Source: QNZT01 sp964573205 (GTDB lineage: Bacteria; Campylobacterota; Campylobacteria; Campylobacterales; QNZT01). Taken from it: a stretch of 7,092 bases of DNA. Below, in pieces: positions 1-5,264 of this stretch; within the stretch, counting starts at the first letter, position 1, and each line of letters starts with the position of its first letter. The stretch is taken from positions 1-7,092 of the forward strand of contig CAZNIT010000038.1 of NCBI GenBank assembly GCA_964573205.1, given 5' to 3'. The notes below the pieces were generated by a model that did not search any database, was not told the origin of the DNA, and saw only the letters and a list, made by a program, of their open reading frames with translations. The position numbers were made by a program, and so were the translations under genes.

Positions 1-141
1 TTCGCCTAAAACGATATTAAATGAAGTAAGAGGTTTAGGAATGTAGTAGTTTATATTTTTTCTACTGCCCATTTTACTATTTGATGAACCACATGATGAA
101 ATAAATAAAATTGAAATTAGAACTAATATAGCATTCTTCAA
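1..141 (-). CDS. Small lipoprotein, N-terminal part only (gene runs off left edge)
   Basis: This is a 47-codon open fragment reading leftwards off the window. It starts at TTG (141-139) with the residues MKNAILVLISILFISSCGSS. It shows a typical lipoprotein signal: a lysine after the start, a hydrophobic stretch at about residues 4-14, and a lipobox I14-S15-S16-C17 followed by Gly and a Ser/Asn-rich linker. C17 would be lipidated and the mature protein anchored in the cell envelope. The residue after the Cys is Gly, not Asp, which in the E. coli rule favours the outer membrane. The frame stays open upstream as far as the tmRNA 3' end without an ATG, so TTG is the best start because it places the lipobox correctly; a purine-rich AAAAGA lies about six bases upstream. 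I do not recognise the mature part. It begins only 37 bp after the tmRNA 3' end, and a TATACT hexamer (168-163) in that gap could serve as its -10. Confidence 0.7.
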   Translation of the reverse strand, partial: MKNAILVLISILFISSCGSSNSKMGSRKNINYYIPKPLTSFNIVLGE

Positions 142-178
142 AAAAATTCTTTTACGATTTTTAGTATACGGTGGATTT

Positions 179-558
179 TGGTGGAAGTGTGGGGAATCGA
201 ACCCCAGTCCACAAGCAGGTTCCAAAACTGACTTCTACATGCTTAGTAGCGAAGTAAATTGTCGATAAAGCCTACCCTTCGCCCACCGGCTAGCTTTATC
301 CGAGCCCGCAGATGTCGAAAGTAAGTTCGGGCGAGCTTACTTTCCAAGCCGCATTTTGGTTTTATATGAAGCTATGCGCGCTCTAAGCGGCCAAGAGTGG
401 TGCGCATAACTGACCGGACTTGTGTCTCTTACGCTACAGCGAGCGCAGGTCTATAATTTGTATTGTTTGCGTTTATATTTAACGAGATAGTTTTAAGTCT
501 TTCAAAGACTACATGCGATCAGTTCCAACCTGCTCCTGTCGAAAGCCAGGTCACTCCC
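179..558 (-). ncRNA. ssrA: Transfer-messenger RNA (tmRNA), one-piece
   Basis: tmRNA rescues ribosomes stalled on broken mRNAs. It enters the empty A site as an alanyl-tRNA mimic with SmpB and supplies a short reading frame whose peptide marks the product for proteolysis. Reading leftwards, the mature 5' end is GGGAGTG (558-552), which pairs with CACTTCC in front of the ACCA end to give the acceptor stem. The 3' TCCACCA ends at 179 with CCA encoded. The 5' half has the conserved TTTCGACAGG segment. The 3' half has a T-arm with TTCGATT between GGGG and CCCC. Helix 2 forms between AGCAGGTT on the 5' side and AACCTGCT on the 3' side, continued by AACTG/CAGTT. The length of 380 nt is normal, and the molecule is the continuous type, not the permuted two-piece type. 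A hairpin AGTCTTT/AAAGACT just before the tag region fits the first pseudoknot. No clear GC-rich terminator follows the 3' end. Confidence 0.96.
429..470 (-). other. tmRNA proteolysis tag reading frame
   Basis: Reading leftwards, the resume codon GCA (470-468) opens a 13-codon frame ending at TAA (431-429): ANNTNYRPALAVA. With the alanine carried by the tmRNA itself, the tag would be AANNTNYRPALAVA. The ANN start and small hydrophobic end match tmRNA tags generally, and the ANN..NY/DY...PA pattern resembles epsilonproteobacterial tags. The end is ALAVA, not the common ALAA or AYAKAA. The frame lies where expected, between the first pseudoknot and the downstream pseudoknots. Confidence 0.88.
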
Positions 559-562
559 AAAT

Positions 563-595
563 CAAGTCTTGGGGAGTCGTCTCCCCAAGACCTTG
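563..595 (-). other. Hairpin in the tmRNA precursor leader
   Basis: A perfect 11-bp inverted repeat (GTCTTGGGGAG / CTCCCCAAGAC, loop of four bases) lies at 566-591. It can be extended by three pairs (CAA/TTG) past one bulged base at 592. It sits between the predicted ssrA promoter and the mature tmRNA 5' end at 558, so almost the whole precursor leader would be this stem. Neither side has a T-run, so it is a poor intrinsic terminator in either direction. A role in 5' end maturation or precursor protection is inference. Confidence 0.75.
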
Positions 596-597
596 TT

Positions 598-626
598 ATT
601 ACAAACCAAATTAGGATGGTTTTCAA
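598..626 (-). promoter_or_regulatory. Predicted sigma-70-type promoter of ssrA
   Basis: Reading leftwards: -35 TTGAAA (626-621), exactly 17 bp spacer, -10 TGTAAT (603-598). Transcription would start near 591-592, about 33 nt before the mature tmRNA end, at the base of the leader hairpin. The 30 bp upstream of the -35 are A/T tracts, including a run of eight A, as in UP elements of stable RNA promoters. It lies in the gap after the phosphoesterase stop codon at 661. Confidence 0.65.
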
Positions 627-660
627 TACGATTTGAATATATCACTTTTTTTTAATTTTG

Positions 661-1599
661 TCAAGCTTCGCAATATGCGGGTTCCCTTAACCTCTCTATA
701 ATATCTTCAAGTACGGCTTCCGCGCTTTCATGAGGTACTTGGCAAGTGCCCGCCGCCATATGTCCGCCGCCGTTGTAATGAAGCATGATATCTCCGATAT
801 TCGCTTTTGATGTTTTGTTGATGATCGATTTTCCGACCGCAAAGACAGTGTTTTGTTTCTTGAATCCCCATATTTTATGAATGGAAACGTTTATTTGCGG
901 AAAGAGCGCATAAATCATGAATCGATTTCCGGGATAGATGATCTCCTCTTTGGTAAGATCCAATAAAATCACATTGTCGTAAACGGTGGAGCATCTTTTT
1001 AGTTGTTCTATAAATTCGTCTTTATATCTGTTGTATAGTTCCACTCTCTCTTTTACGTCCGGTAGTTGTAAAATTTCATCGATATTTTTATCTTTACAAG
1101 CGTCGATGAGGTTCATCATGAGGTTGTAGTTTGAAATTCTAAAATTTCTAAAGCGTCCTAGTCCGGTTCGCGAGTCCATCATAAAACTCAAAAGATCCCA
1201 GCCTTTAGGATCTAAAATATCGCTTTTTGAAAACTGTGCGGAGTCGGCTTTGTTTGCCGCTTTCATCATAGGTATAAAATGCTCCGGAAAAACCTCTTCT
1301 CCTCCATAATAGTTATATACCACTTCCGCGGCAGAGGGAGCGTTAGGATCTATAATATGATTTTTATGTTTTTCGTTTCTGACAGTTTCGCTTAAGTGAT
1401 GGTCAAATGATATATACGCCTCTTTTACATACGGAAGATTGGTAGTTATATCGTTGTTCGTTATTTCTACGATTCCGTCTTGCATATCTTTGGGATGAAC
1501 GAATTTTATATCGTCGATCAAATCTAAATGTTTCAAAAGTACGGCGCATACGAGTCCGTCCATATCGCTTCTTGTCACTAGTCTGTATTTTTGTTTCAT
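661..1599 (-). CDS. DHH/DHHA1-family phosphoesterase
   Basis: This 312-residue cytoplasmic protein is complete, with an ATG start preceded by AAAGGA about 11 bases upstream. The N-terminal DHH domain shows the metal-binding motifs in order: S11-D12-M13-D14-G15 (motif DxDG), the signature D66-H67-H68 in SFDHHLSE, the loop PNAPSAAEVV (85-94), and A-D119-S in ANKADSA. The C-terminal DHHA1 part carries the GGGH motif at 277-280 followed by MAAGT, the usual substrate-binding signature. The family hydrolyses phosphodiester or phosphoanhydride bonds with manganese (RecJ, NrnA/oligoribonuclease-like, c-di-AMP or pGpG hydrolases, PPX1-type exopolyphosphatase). Epsilonproteobacterial homologues tend to be called exopolyphosphatase-related. 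The sequence does not decide between polyphosphate, short RNA and linear dinucleotides. It lies 99 bp downstream of the EAL gene on the same strand. A nanoRNase acting on the pGpG made by that EAL protein is possible, but this is inference from proximity only. Confidence 0.85.
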   Translation of the reverse strand: MKQKYRLVTRSDMDGLVCAVLLKHLDLIDDIKFVHPKDMQDGIVEITNNDITTNLPYVKEAYISFDHHLSETVRNEKHKNHIIDPNAPSAAEVVYNYYGGEEVFPEHFIPMMKAANKADSAQFSKSDILDPKGWDLLSFMMDSRTGLGRFRNFRISNYNLMMNLIDACKDKNIDEILQLPDVKERVELYNRYKDEFIEQLKRCSTVYDNVILLDLTKEEIIYPGNRFMIYALFPQINVSIHKIWGFKKQNTVFAVGKSIINKTSKANIGDIMLHYNGGGHMAAGTCQVPHESAEAVLEDIIERLREPAYCEA

Positions 1600-1639
1600 T
1601 TGTAATATTATCCTTTATACTGGTTTTTATTTAAATCGG

Positions 1640-1670
1640 CGAAACCGCTAAATTAATGAGCCCGGTTTCG
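1640..1670 (-). other. Intergenic hairpin between EAL gene and phosphoesterase gene
   Basis: Arms CGAAACCG (1670-1663 read leftwards) and CGGTTTCG (1647-1640) are perfect complements separated by 15 nt. Two further pairs (CT/AG) form inside if two G are bulged. It lies about 30 bp after the EAL stop codon and 40 bp before the phosphoesterase start. No T-run follows on either strand, so it is not a standard terminator. It could shield the upstream mRNA 3' end or bind a protein. Confidence 0.5.
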
Positions 1671-1698
1671 TAAATAGGTGAGGATAAAATATATGATG

Positions 1699-3531
1699 TT
1701 ACGCAACTGCATGATGAGCTGTCGATGTTTCAATCTTCGGTAACGGGGGTGAAAAGTAGTATCCTTGAGAGTAATCGACGCCCAGTTCGGTAACTATCTT
1801 GTATATCTCTTCACTATGGACAAATTCGGCGACCGTTTTTGCCTCGAGTTTTTTCGCCAAAGATACGATGGTTTCTACTATCTTGACGCTATTGGTATCT
1901 GTGTCGAGGTTTTTGATAAATTGTCCGTCTATTTTGATGATATCGGCATCGAGGGTCATCAGACGGCTGAAATTGGACGCTTCGGTACCAAAATCGTCGA
2001 TCGCGATTTGATATCCCATTTTTTTGAGTACTTCAAACTGTTTTATCGCATCGTAGGATTTTGTCGAAGTTATATTTTCCAAAACTTCCAGATATACTCG
2101 ATTCGGGGATATATTGTACATGCGGCTCATTTTATTTAAGAACCGAACCAGATAGTTATGTTTAAGATCGTCATCCGTTATATTTATGGAAAATTTCAGA
2201 TCATTTGTCGAAAAGAGTTTGAAACTCTCTTCTATAACGACTCTTGTGATATTTGGTAACATACCCCTTGATTTTGCCGCTTGAAGGAAGAGAAAAGGAG
2301 GGATTATTTTATCGTTGTCGATCGCTCTAATAAGACACTCGTATTTATCCGTTTTACGACTTTTATTGTTTACGATGGGTTGATAATAGACTCTTAGATT
2401 TCCTTGTGATATAACCTCTTTTATTTTACTGTTCCAATAGAGGTTGTTTTTTTGATCCGTCTCTTTCTTCTTGTCGAGTTTAAAAAGTTTGTAGCCGTTT
2501 ATGCACTCGTTCATAGCTTCGTATAGAGCGGCATTTGCATTGACCAAAAGTTTTTGCTTTTCGCCTCTTGCTATACCCATTGAAAAAGAGATGGAGATTT
2601 CAATCTCTCCGACTATGATGGATCTGTTATCGAAAAATGTTTTGATCTCTTTAGCCAAAGATATATCGCTGGTGTTTTCAAACTTTTTTATTAAAAACGA
2701 AAACTGTTCCGATTCAGTATGATAAAGCTCTATATATTCGCTTTGGAATCGTTGTAACATCTTAGCTATCTCCGTAATTAGGAGCATCGCTTTATCATGC
2801 CCGAAGATATTTGAAATTTGTATGAAATCATCGATTTTCAAGCTGATGAGCGAAACCGAACATTTTGTAACCGATAAACGCTCTTTTAACGCCAAAGTAT
2901 TCGGCAGATTTGTAGAGGGATTTGTTCTTAACTGTTTATGAAGTTGTAGCTGCTGCTTTTTTATTTTTGAGTTGGCTTGTCTAACGTTATCCAGACTCAT
3001 CTGTTGCTGCATAGCCGAAAATGCTATGAAAACCGACAACGTTATGTAAAATAAAAAAGATATTATTAGTTCGCTTGAGCTCATACTAAGATCAACCGAC
3101 GGTATTATATACAATATAGTTAACATCGCGATCGTGGCGACGGTCATCGTAAGACCAGCTTTTATTCCTTTTAGCATATATGTTACGGTGATTGCCAAAG
3201 CGTACCACAAAAGTTTGGTATGATCGTCTTTCAAGGCGACTGTGATGAGTGTGAAAAGGATGAAAACTATGCTCATTTGCATAGAAGATACCGTATCGAA
3301 AACTTTTTTGTCGCTTCTTAGATAGAAGAAACTGATTAAAAAAGAGAACACCATAGTAAAATCGAGAATACCGGCGGCGTAATGTCCCATAAAAAACCGT
3401 AAAATTCCGGCTATGGTCGCAAATAAAATTCCGGCGAGAAACATTGAGTTGATAAGTTTGAAACGGTATTTAAGAAGTGTCTCATTTTCGGCAAAATGAA
3501 AATTACTCGTCAATATATTATCTATTTTCAT
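1699..3531 (-). CDS. Membrane-bound c-di-GMP phosphodiesterase with degenerate GGDEF and intact EAL domain
   Basis: This is a 610-residue inner-membrane protein. Residues 28-173 hold about six hydrophobic helices (28-47, 51-71, 83-101, 107-119, 124-144, 154-173) forming a sensor module I cannot assign to a named family. A Gln/Lys-rich coiled-coil linker follows (175-203). The GGDEF domain (about 204-352) is degenerate: ESEQF (274-278) replaces GGDEF, so cyclase activity is not expected. The EAL domain (about 365-600) reads ECL (398-400) instead of EAL but keeps the catalytic set: E398, N450, E482/E485 in LEVLEN, D512-D513 in DDFG, K533 in IKID, E569 in AEF and Q589 in QGY. It therefore probably cleaves c-di-GMP to pGpG, with the membrane module and the GGDEF remnant as inputs. 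The start is ATG with AGGGA five bases upstream. It has its own TATAAT promoter and a dyad in the leader, downstream of trpA. Confidence 0.88.
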   Translation of the reverse strand: MKIDNILTSNFHFAENETLLKYRFKLINSMFLAGILFATIAGILRFFMGHYAAGILDFTMVFSFLISFFYLRSDKKVFDTVSSMQMSIVFILFTLITVALKDDHTKLLWYALAITVTYMLKGIKAGLTMTVATIAMLTILYIIPSVDLSMSSSELIISFLFYITLSVFIAFSAMQQQMSLDNVRQANSKIKKQQLQLHKQLRTNPSTNLPNTLALKERLSVTKCSVSLISLKIDDFIQISNIFGHDKAMLLITEIAKMLQRFQSEYIELYHTESEQFSFLIKKFENTSDISLAKEIKTFFDNRSIIVGEIEISISFSMGIARGEKQKLLVNANAALYEAMNECINGYKLFKLDKKKETDQKNNLYWNSKIKEVISQGNLRVYYQPIVNNKSRKTDKYECLIRAIDNDKIIPPFLFLQAAKSRGMLPNITRVVIEESFKLFSTNDLKFSINITDDDLKHNYLVRFLNKMSRMYNISPNRVYLEVLENITSTKSYDAIKQFEVLKKMGYQIAIDDFGTEASNFSRLMTLDADIIKIDGQFIKNLDTDTNSVKIVETIVSLAKKLEAKTVAEFVHSEEIYKIVTELGVDYSQGYYFSPPLPKIETSTAHHAVA

Positions 3532-3555
3532 ACCGTCCCTATATTTTAGTGGTTT

Positions 3556-3571
3556 AGATAGAAATCTATCT
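3556..3571 (-). promoter_or_regulatory. Dyad in the leader of the EAL gene, candidate operator
   Basis: A perfect 7-bp inverted repeat (AGATAGA / TCTATCT, two central bases) lies 12 bp inside the predicted -10 and 25 bp before the ATG, covering roughly +5 to +20 of the transcript. The position suits a repressor site or a small leader stem. It is AT-rich and short, so chance is not excluded. On the plus strand it is followed by five T, but no plus-strand gene ends here. Confidence 0.4.
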
Positions 3572-3582
3572 TTTTCTACTAT

Positions 3583-3588
3583 ATTATA
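3583..3588 (-). promoter_or_regulatory. -10 box of the EAL gene promoter
   Basis: A perfect TATAAT, read leftwards, lies about 52 bp upstream of the EAL gene ATG. At 17 bp spacing the -35 position has only T-rich sequence, which is common for Campylobacterota vegetative promoters. The start of transcription would be near 3576. It lies within 35 bp of the trpA stop codon, indicating that the EAL gene can be transcribed independently of trpA. Confidence 0.6.
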
Positions 3589-3618
3589 GAGTTAGTATCG
3601 GCAATTTAAAAAAAATAA

Positions 3619-4359
3619 TTAATTATTGATCTCTTCTTTGATTTTTTTAGCCAAATCTTGCATTTTTGTAATTTTTTCCGTATATTGAAGCGAATCATCG
3701 AGTATGATCGATACGAACGCGCTTCCGACTATGACGCCGTCAACTTTGCGTGCTTTTTCTTTCGCCGTTTTCTCGTTTACGCCAAATCCGATATATATGC
3801 TCGTATCGGTAATATCTCTGATACTTTCAATGACATCCGTTAAATTTTCTTGCTTTTTCGAACCGGTTATGCCGGCATATGCGACAAGATAGATAAATTT
3901 TTCAGCATTTTGCGCGATGGTTTTTATACGCTGTTTTGAATCGGTAGGTGCGACGAAATCGATCAATGCCAGTCTATTTTTTACAAAGACCTCTTTGTAT
4001 GCGAGAGATTCTTCATGCGGAAGATCCGGAATGATAAAACCGCTTATTCCAAGTTCGTTCGCCTCTTTTATAACTTTTTCGATACCTCTGTGATAAAAAG
4101 GGTTGAAATAACCCATCCATAAGGTATCGATCTCTGTTGCGATCGTTTTAGATAATGACAGAAGTTGTTTCATCTTGAATCCGTTTTGAAGAGATTTGAG
4201 ATTCGCTTCTTCGATAACCGGTCCGTCGGCTACGGGATCCGAAAACGGAACACCCAGTTCAAGAGTATCCACTCCGGACTCTTTGAGAGCTAATGCCGCA
4301 TCTTCGGTAAAATCCAAATCGGGTAGAGCTGTGGTGATATATGCGACAAGTTTTTTCAA
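3619..4359 (-). CDS. trpA: Tryptophan synthase alpha subunit
   Basis: TrpA cleaves indole-3-glycerol phosphate to indole and glyceraldehyde 3-phosphate, and indole passes through a tunnel to the TrpB partner. The protein is 246 residues, slightly short for the family because the N-terminus begins directly at the first barrel strand (MKKLVAYITTALPD). The catalytic signature LELGVPFSDPVADGP spans residues 33-47, with catalytic E34 and D45. FIIPDLP, the VAPTDS loop, YAGITGS, GFGV and VDGVIVGSAF (the phosphate-binding end of the TIM barrel) follow in normal order. The start is TTG (4359-4357), supported by GGAG (4372-4369) nine bases upstream and by homologous N-termini. The gene stands alone: trpB is not adjacent, the divergent neighbour is panB, and the gene downstream is unrelated. 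The nine-T run that overlaps the start codon is unusual. Confidence 0.96.
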   Translation of the reverse strand: MKKLVAYITTALPDLDFTEDAALALKESGVDTLELGVPFSDPVADGPVIEEANLKSLQNGFKMKQLLSLSKTIATEIDTLWMGYFNPFYHRGIEKVIKEANELGISGFIIPDLPHEESLAYKEVFVKNRLALIDFVAPTDSKQRIKTIAQNAEKFIYLVAYAGITGSKKQENLTDVIESIRDITDTSIYIGFGVNEKTAKEKARKVDGVIVGSAFVSIILDDSLQYTEKITKMQDLAKKIKEEINN

Positions 4360-4372
4360 AAAAAAAGACTCC
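4357..4372 (-). promoter_or_regulatory. trpA ribosome binding site and TTG start with T9 spacer
   Basis: Reading leftwards, GGAG (4372-4369) is followed by TC and nine consecutive T (4366-4358). The last two T form the TTG start codon with G4357. Spacing is nine bases. No in-frame ATG is available upstream, so this site decides the start. A homopolymer this long could change length by slippage, which would alter the spacing of the ribosome site. Confidence 0.65.
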
Positions 4373-4382
4373 GTAATATTTC

Positions 4383-4414
4383 AATTTGTTATAAAATTGT
4401 AATTATAACAAATT
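4383..4414. promoter_or_regulatory. Perfect 11-bp inverted repeat between trpA and panB, candidate shared operator
   Basis: Arms AATTTGTTATA (4383-4393) and TATAACAAATT (4404-4414) are exact reverse complements separated by 10 bp. Their centres lie 21 bp apart, two helical turns, so both half-sites face the same side of the DNA. The right arm covers most of the trpA -10 box, and the spacer contains the panB -35. One bound regulator could therefore act on both divergent genes. No known regulator is assigned. The arms are AT-rich, but an 11-bp exact match at this position is unlikely to be chance alone. Confidence 0.6.
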
Positions 4415-4425
4415 TTTGGTAAAAT
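4397..4425 (+). promoter_or_regulatory. Predicted panB promoter
   Basis: -35 TTGTAA (4397-4402), 17 bp spacer, -10 TAAAAT (4420-4425). Transcription would start near 4432, leaving about 20 nt before the panB start with the ribosome site inside. The -35 lies in the spacer of the inverted repeat and coincides with one end of the opposing trpA -10, so the two promoters overlap face to face. Confidence 0.55.
4402..4407 (-). promoter_or_regulatory. -10 box of the trpA promoter
   Basis: A perfect TATAAT, read leftwards, lies 42 bp upstream of the trpA TTG. Transcription would start near 4395, giving a leader of roughly 36 nt. The -35 position at 17 bp spacing is not a good match. The box overlaps the right arm of the inverted repeat. 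Confidence 0.6.
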
Positions 4426-4440
4426 CATTTAAGTTATATC

Positions 4441-4445
4441 AGGAG
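4441..4445 (+). promoter_or_regulatory. panB ribosome binding site that fixes the TTG start
   Basis: AGGAG lies six bases before TTG at 4452. The longest open frame extends upstream to another TTG at 4416, but that codon lies inside the promoter, ahead of the predicted transcript start and without a ribosome site. The 4452 start is therefore preferred. Confidence 0.8.
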
Positions 4446-4451
4446 AGAGAA

Positions 4452-5264
4452 TTGAGTATTCATACGTCGGTCGAGAGAAAAAAAGTTACTATTTCAACTA
4501 TCAAAAAGATGAAATCCGTCGAACCCATAGCGATGATAACGGCCTATGATGCGCTTTTTGCCGGAATGTTCGATGAATCGGTGGATATGATACTCGTTGG
4601 AGATAGTTTAAATATGAGCTTTATGGGTAAAAAGGACACTCTTTCGGCGGATATGGATATGATGATATATCATACGAAAGCGGTATGTAACGGTGCAAAA
4701 TCGGCACTTGTCGTATTAGATATGCCGTTTGGTTCATATACGGATGAAGAGACGGCTCTCAAAAATGCCGTAAAAGTTTATAGACAAACAAATGCGCAAG
4801 CCGTAAAAATCGAAGGCGGAAAAGAGCGTGCTAATATCGTCAAAACTCTATGCGACAACTCCATAGCCGTTATGGGACATATCGGTTTGATGCCGCAATT
4901 TGTTAGGAGTGAAGGCGGTTACAAGATCAAAGGAAAAGATGCGCAAAATATCGATTCTTTGATAGAGGACGCAAAAGCGATCGAAAAAGCCGGGGCTTTT
5001 TGTTTGGTTGTCGAGGGTGTAAAAAGTGAAGCGGCAAAAGCTGTTACCGATGCAGTCGGTATTCCTACCATCGGTATAGGGGCGGGTGTACAAACGGACG
5101 GACAAGTGTTGGTTTGGAGCGATATGTTCGGTTTTTTTGAAGAGTTCAGACCTAAATTCGTAAAAGAGTATATGCCGGGAGCCAAGCTCGTTAAAGAGTC
5201 GCTTCAAAGGTATGTTGCGGAAGTTAAAAAAAGGGAATTTCCCGATAGAGAGCACACTTATTGA
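4452..5264 (+). CDS. panB: 3-methyl-2-oxobutanoate hydroxymethyltransferase (ketopantoate hydroxymethyltransferase)
   Basis: PanB transfers a hydroxymethyl group from 5,10-methylene-tetrahydrofolate to 2-oxoisovalerate, making ketopantoate, the first committed step to pantothenate and CoA. The enzyme is a cytoplasmic TIM-barrel decamer using Mg2+. With the TTG start at 4452 the product is 270 residues, the usual length. Family motifs are in order: ITAYDALFA (29-37), VGDSLNMSFMG (49-59) with metal ligand D51, VLDMPFGSY (88-96) with D90, AVKIEGG (117-123) with E121, VMGHIGLMPQ (140-149), GGYKIKGKD (155-163), LVVEGV (185-190) with catalytic base E188, and GIPTIGIGAG (203-212). All key residues are present. 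Its stop TGA shares one base with the ruvB ATG, so the two are probably co-transcribed and translationally coupled. An operator-like inverted repeat lies upstream. Confidence 0.97.
   Translation: MSIHTSVERKKVTISTIKKMKSVEPIAMITAYDALFAGMFDESVDMILVGDSLNMSFMGKKDTLSADMDMMIYHTKAVCNGAKSALVVLDMPFGSYTDEETALKNAVKVYRQTNAQAVKIEGGKERANIVKTLCDNSIAVMGHIGLMPQFVRSEGGYKIKGKDAQNIDSLIEDAKAIEKAGAFCLVVEGVKSEAAKAVTDAVGIPTIGIGAGVQTDGQVLVWSDMFGFFEEFRPKFVKEYMPGAKLVKESLQRYVAEVKKREFPDREHTY

Noticed and set aside
566..591. The ssrA leader hairpin as a terminator of the phosphoesterase gene
   Set aside because: No T-run follows on the minus strand, and the stem lies downstream of a good ssrA promoter, so a terminator there would block ssrA itself.
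1765..2139. 124-codon plus-strand frame inside the EAL domain, with a second overlapping plus frame
   Set aside because: It lies opposite the conserved EAL catalytic core, has no ribosome site and its predicted protein lacks family features.
3556..3577. Plus-strand terminator (dyad followed by five T)
   Set aside because: There is no plus-strand gene ending to the left; the dyad is better placed as part of the minus-strand leader.
3614..3627. Dyad AATAATT/AATTATT followed by a T-run at the trpA stop, as an intrinsic terminator
   Set aside because: The stem is entirely A/T and overlaps the stop codon, so it would be unstable. The T-run is real, but termination cannot be claimed from it.
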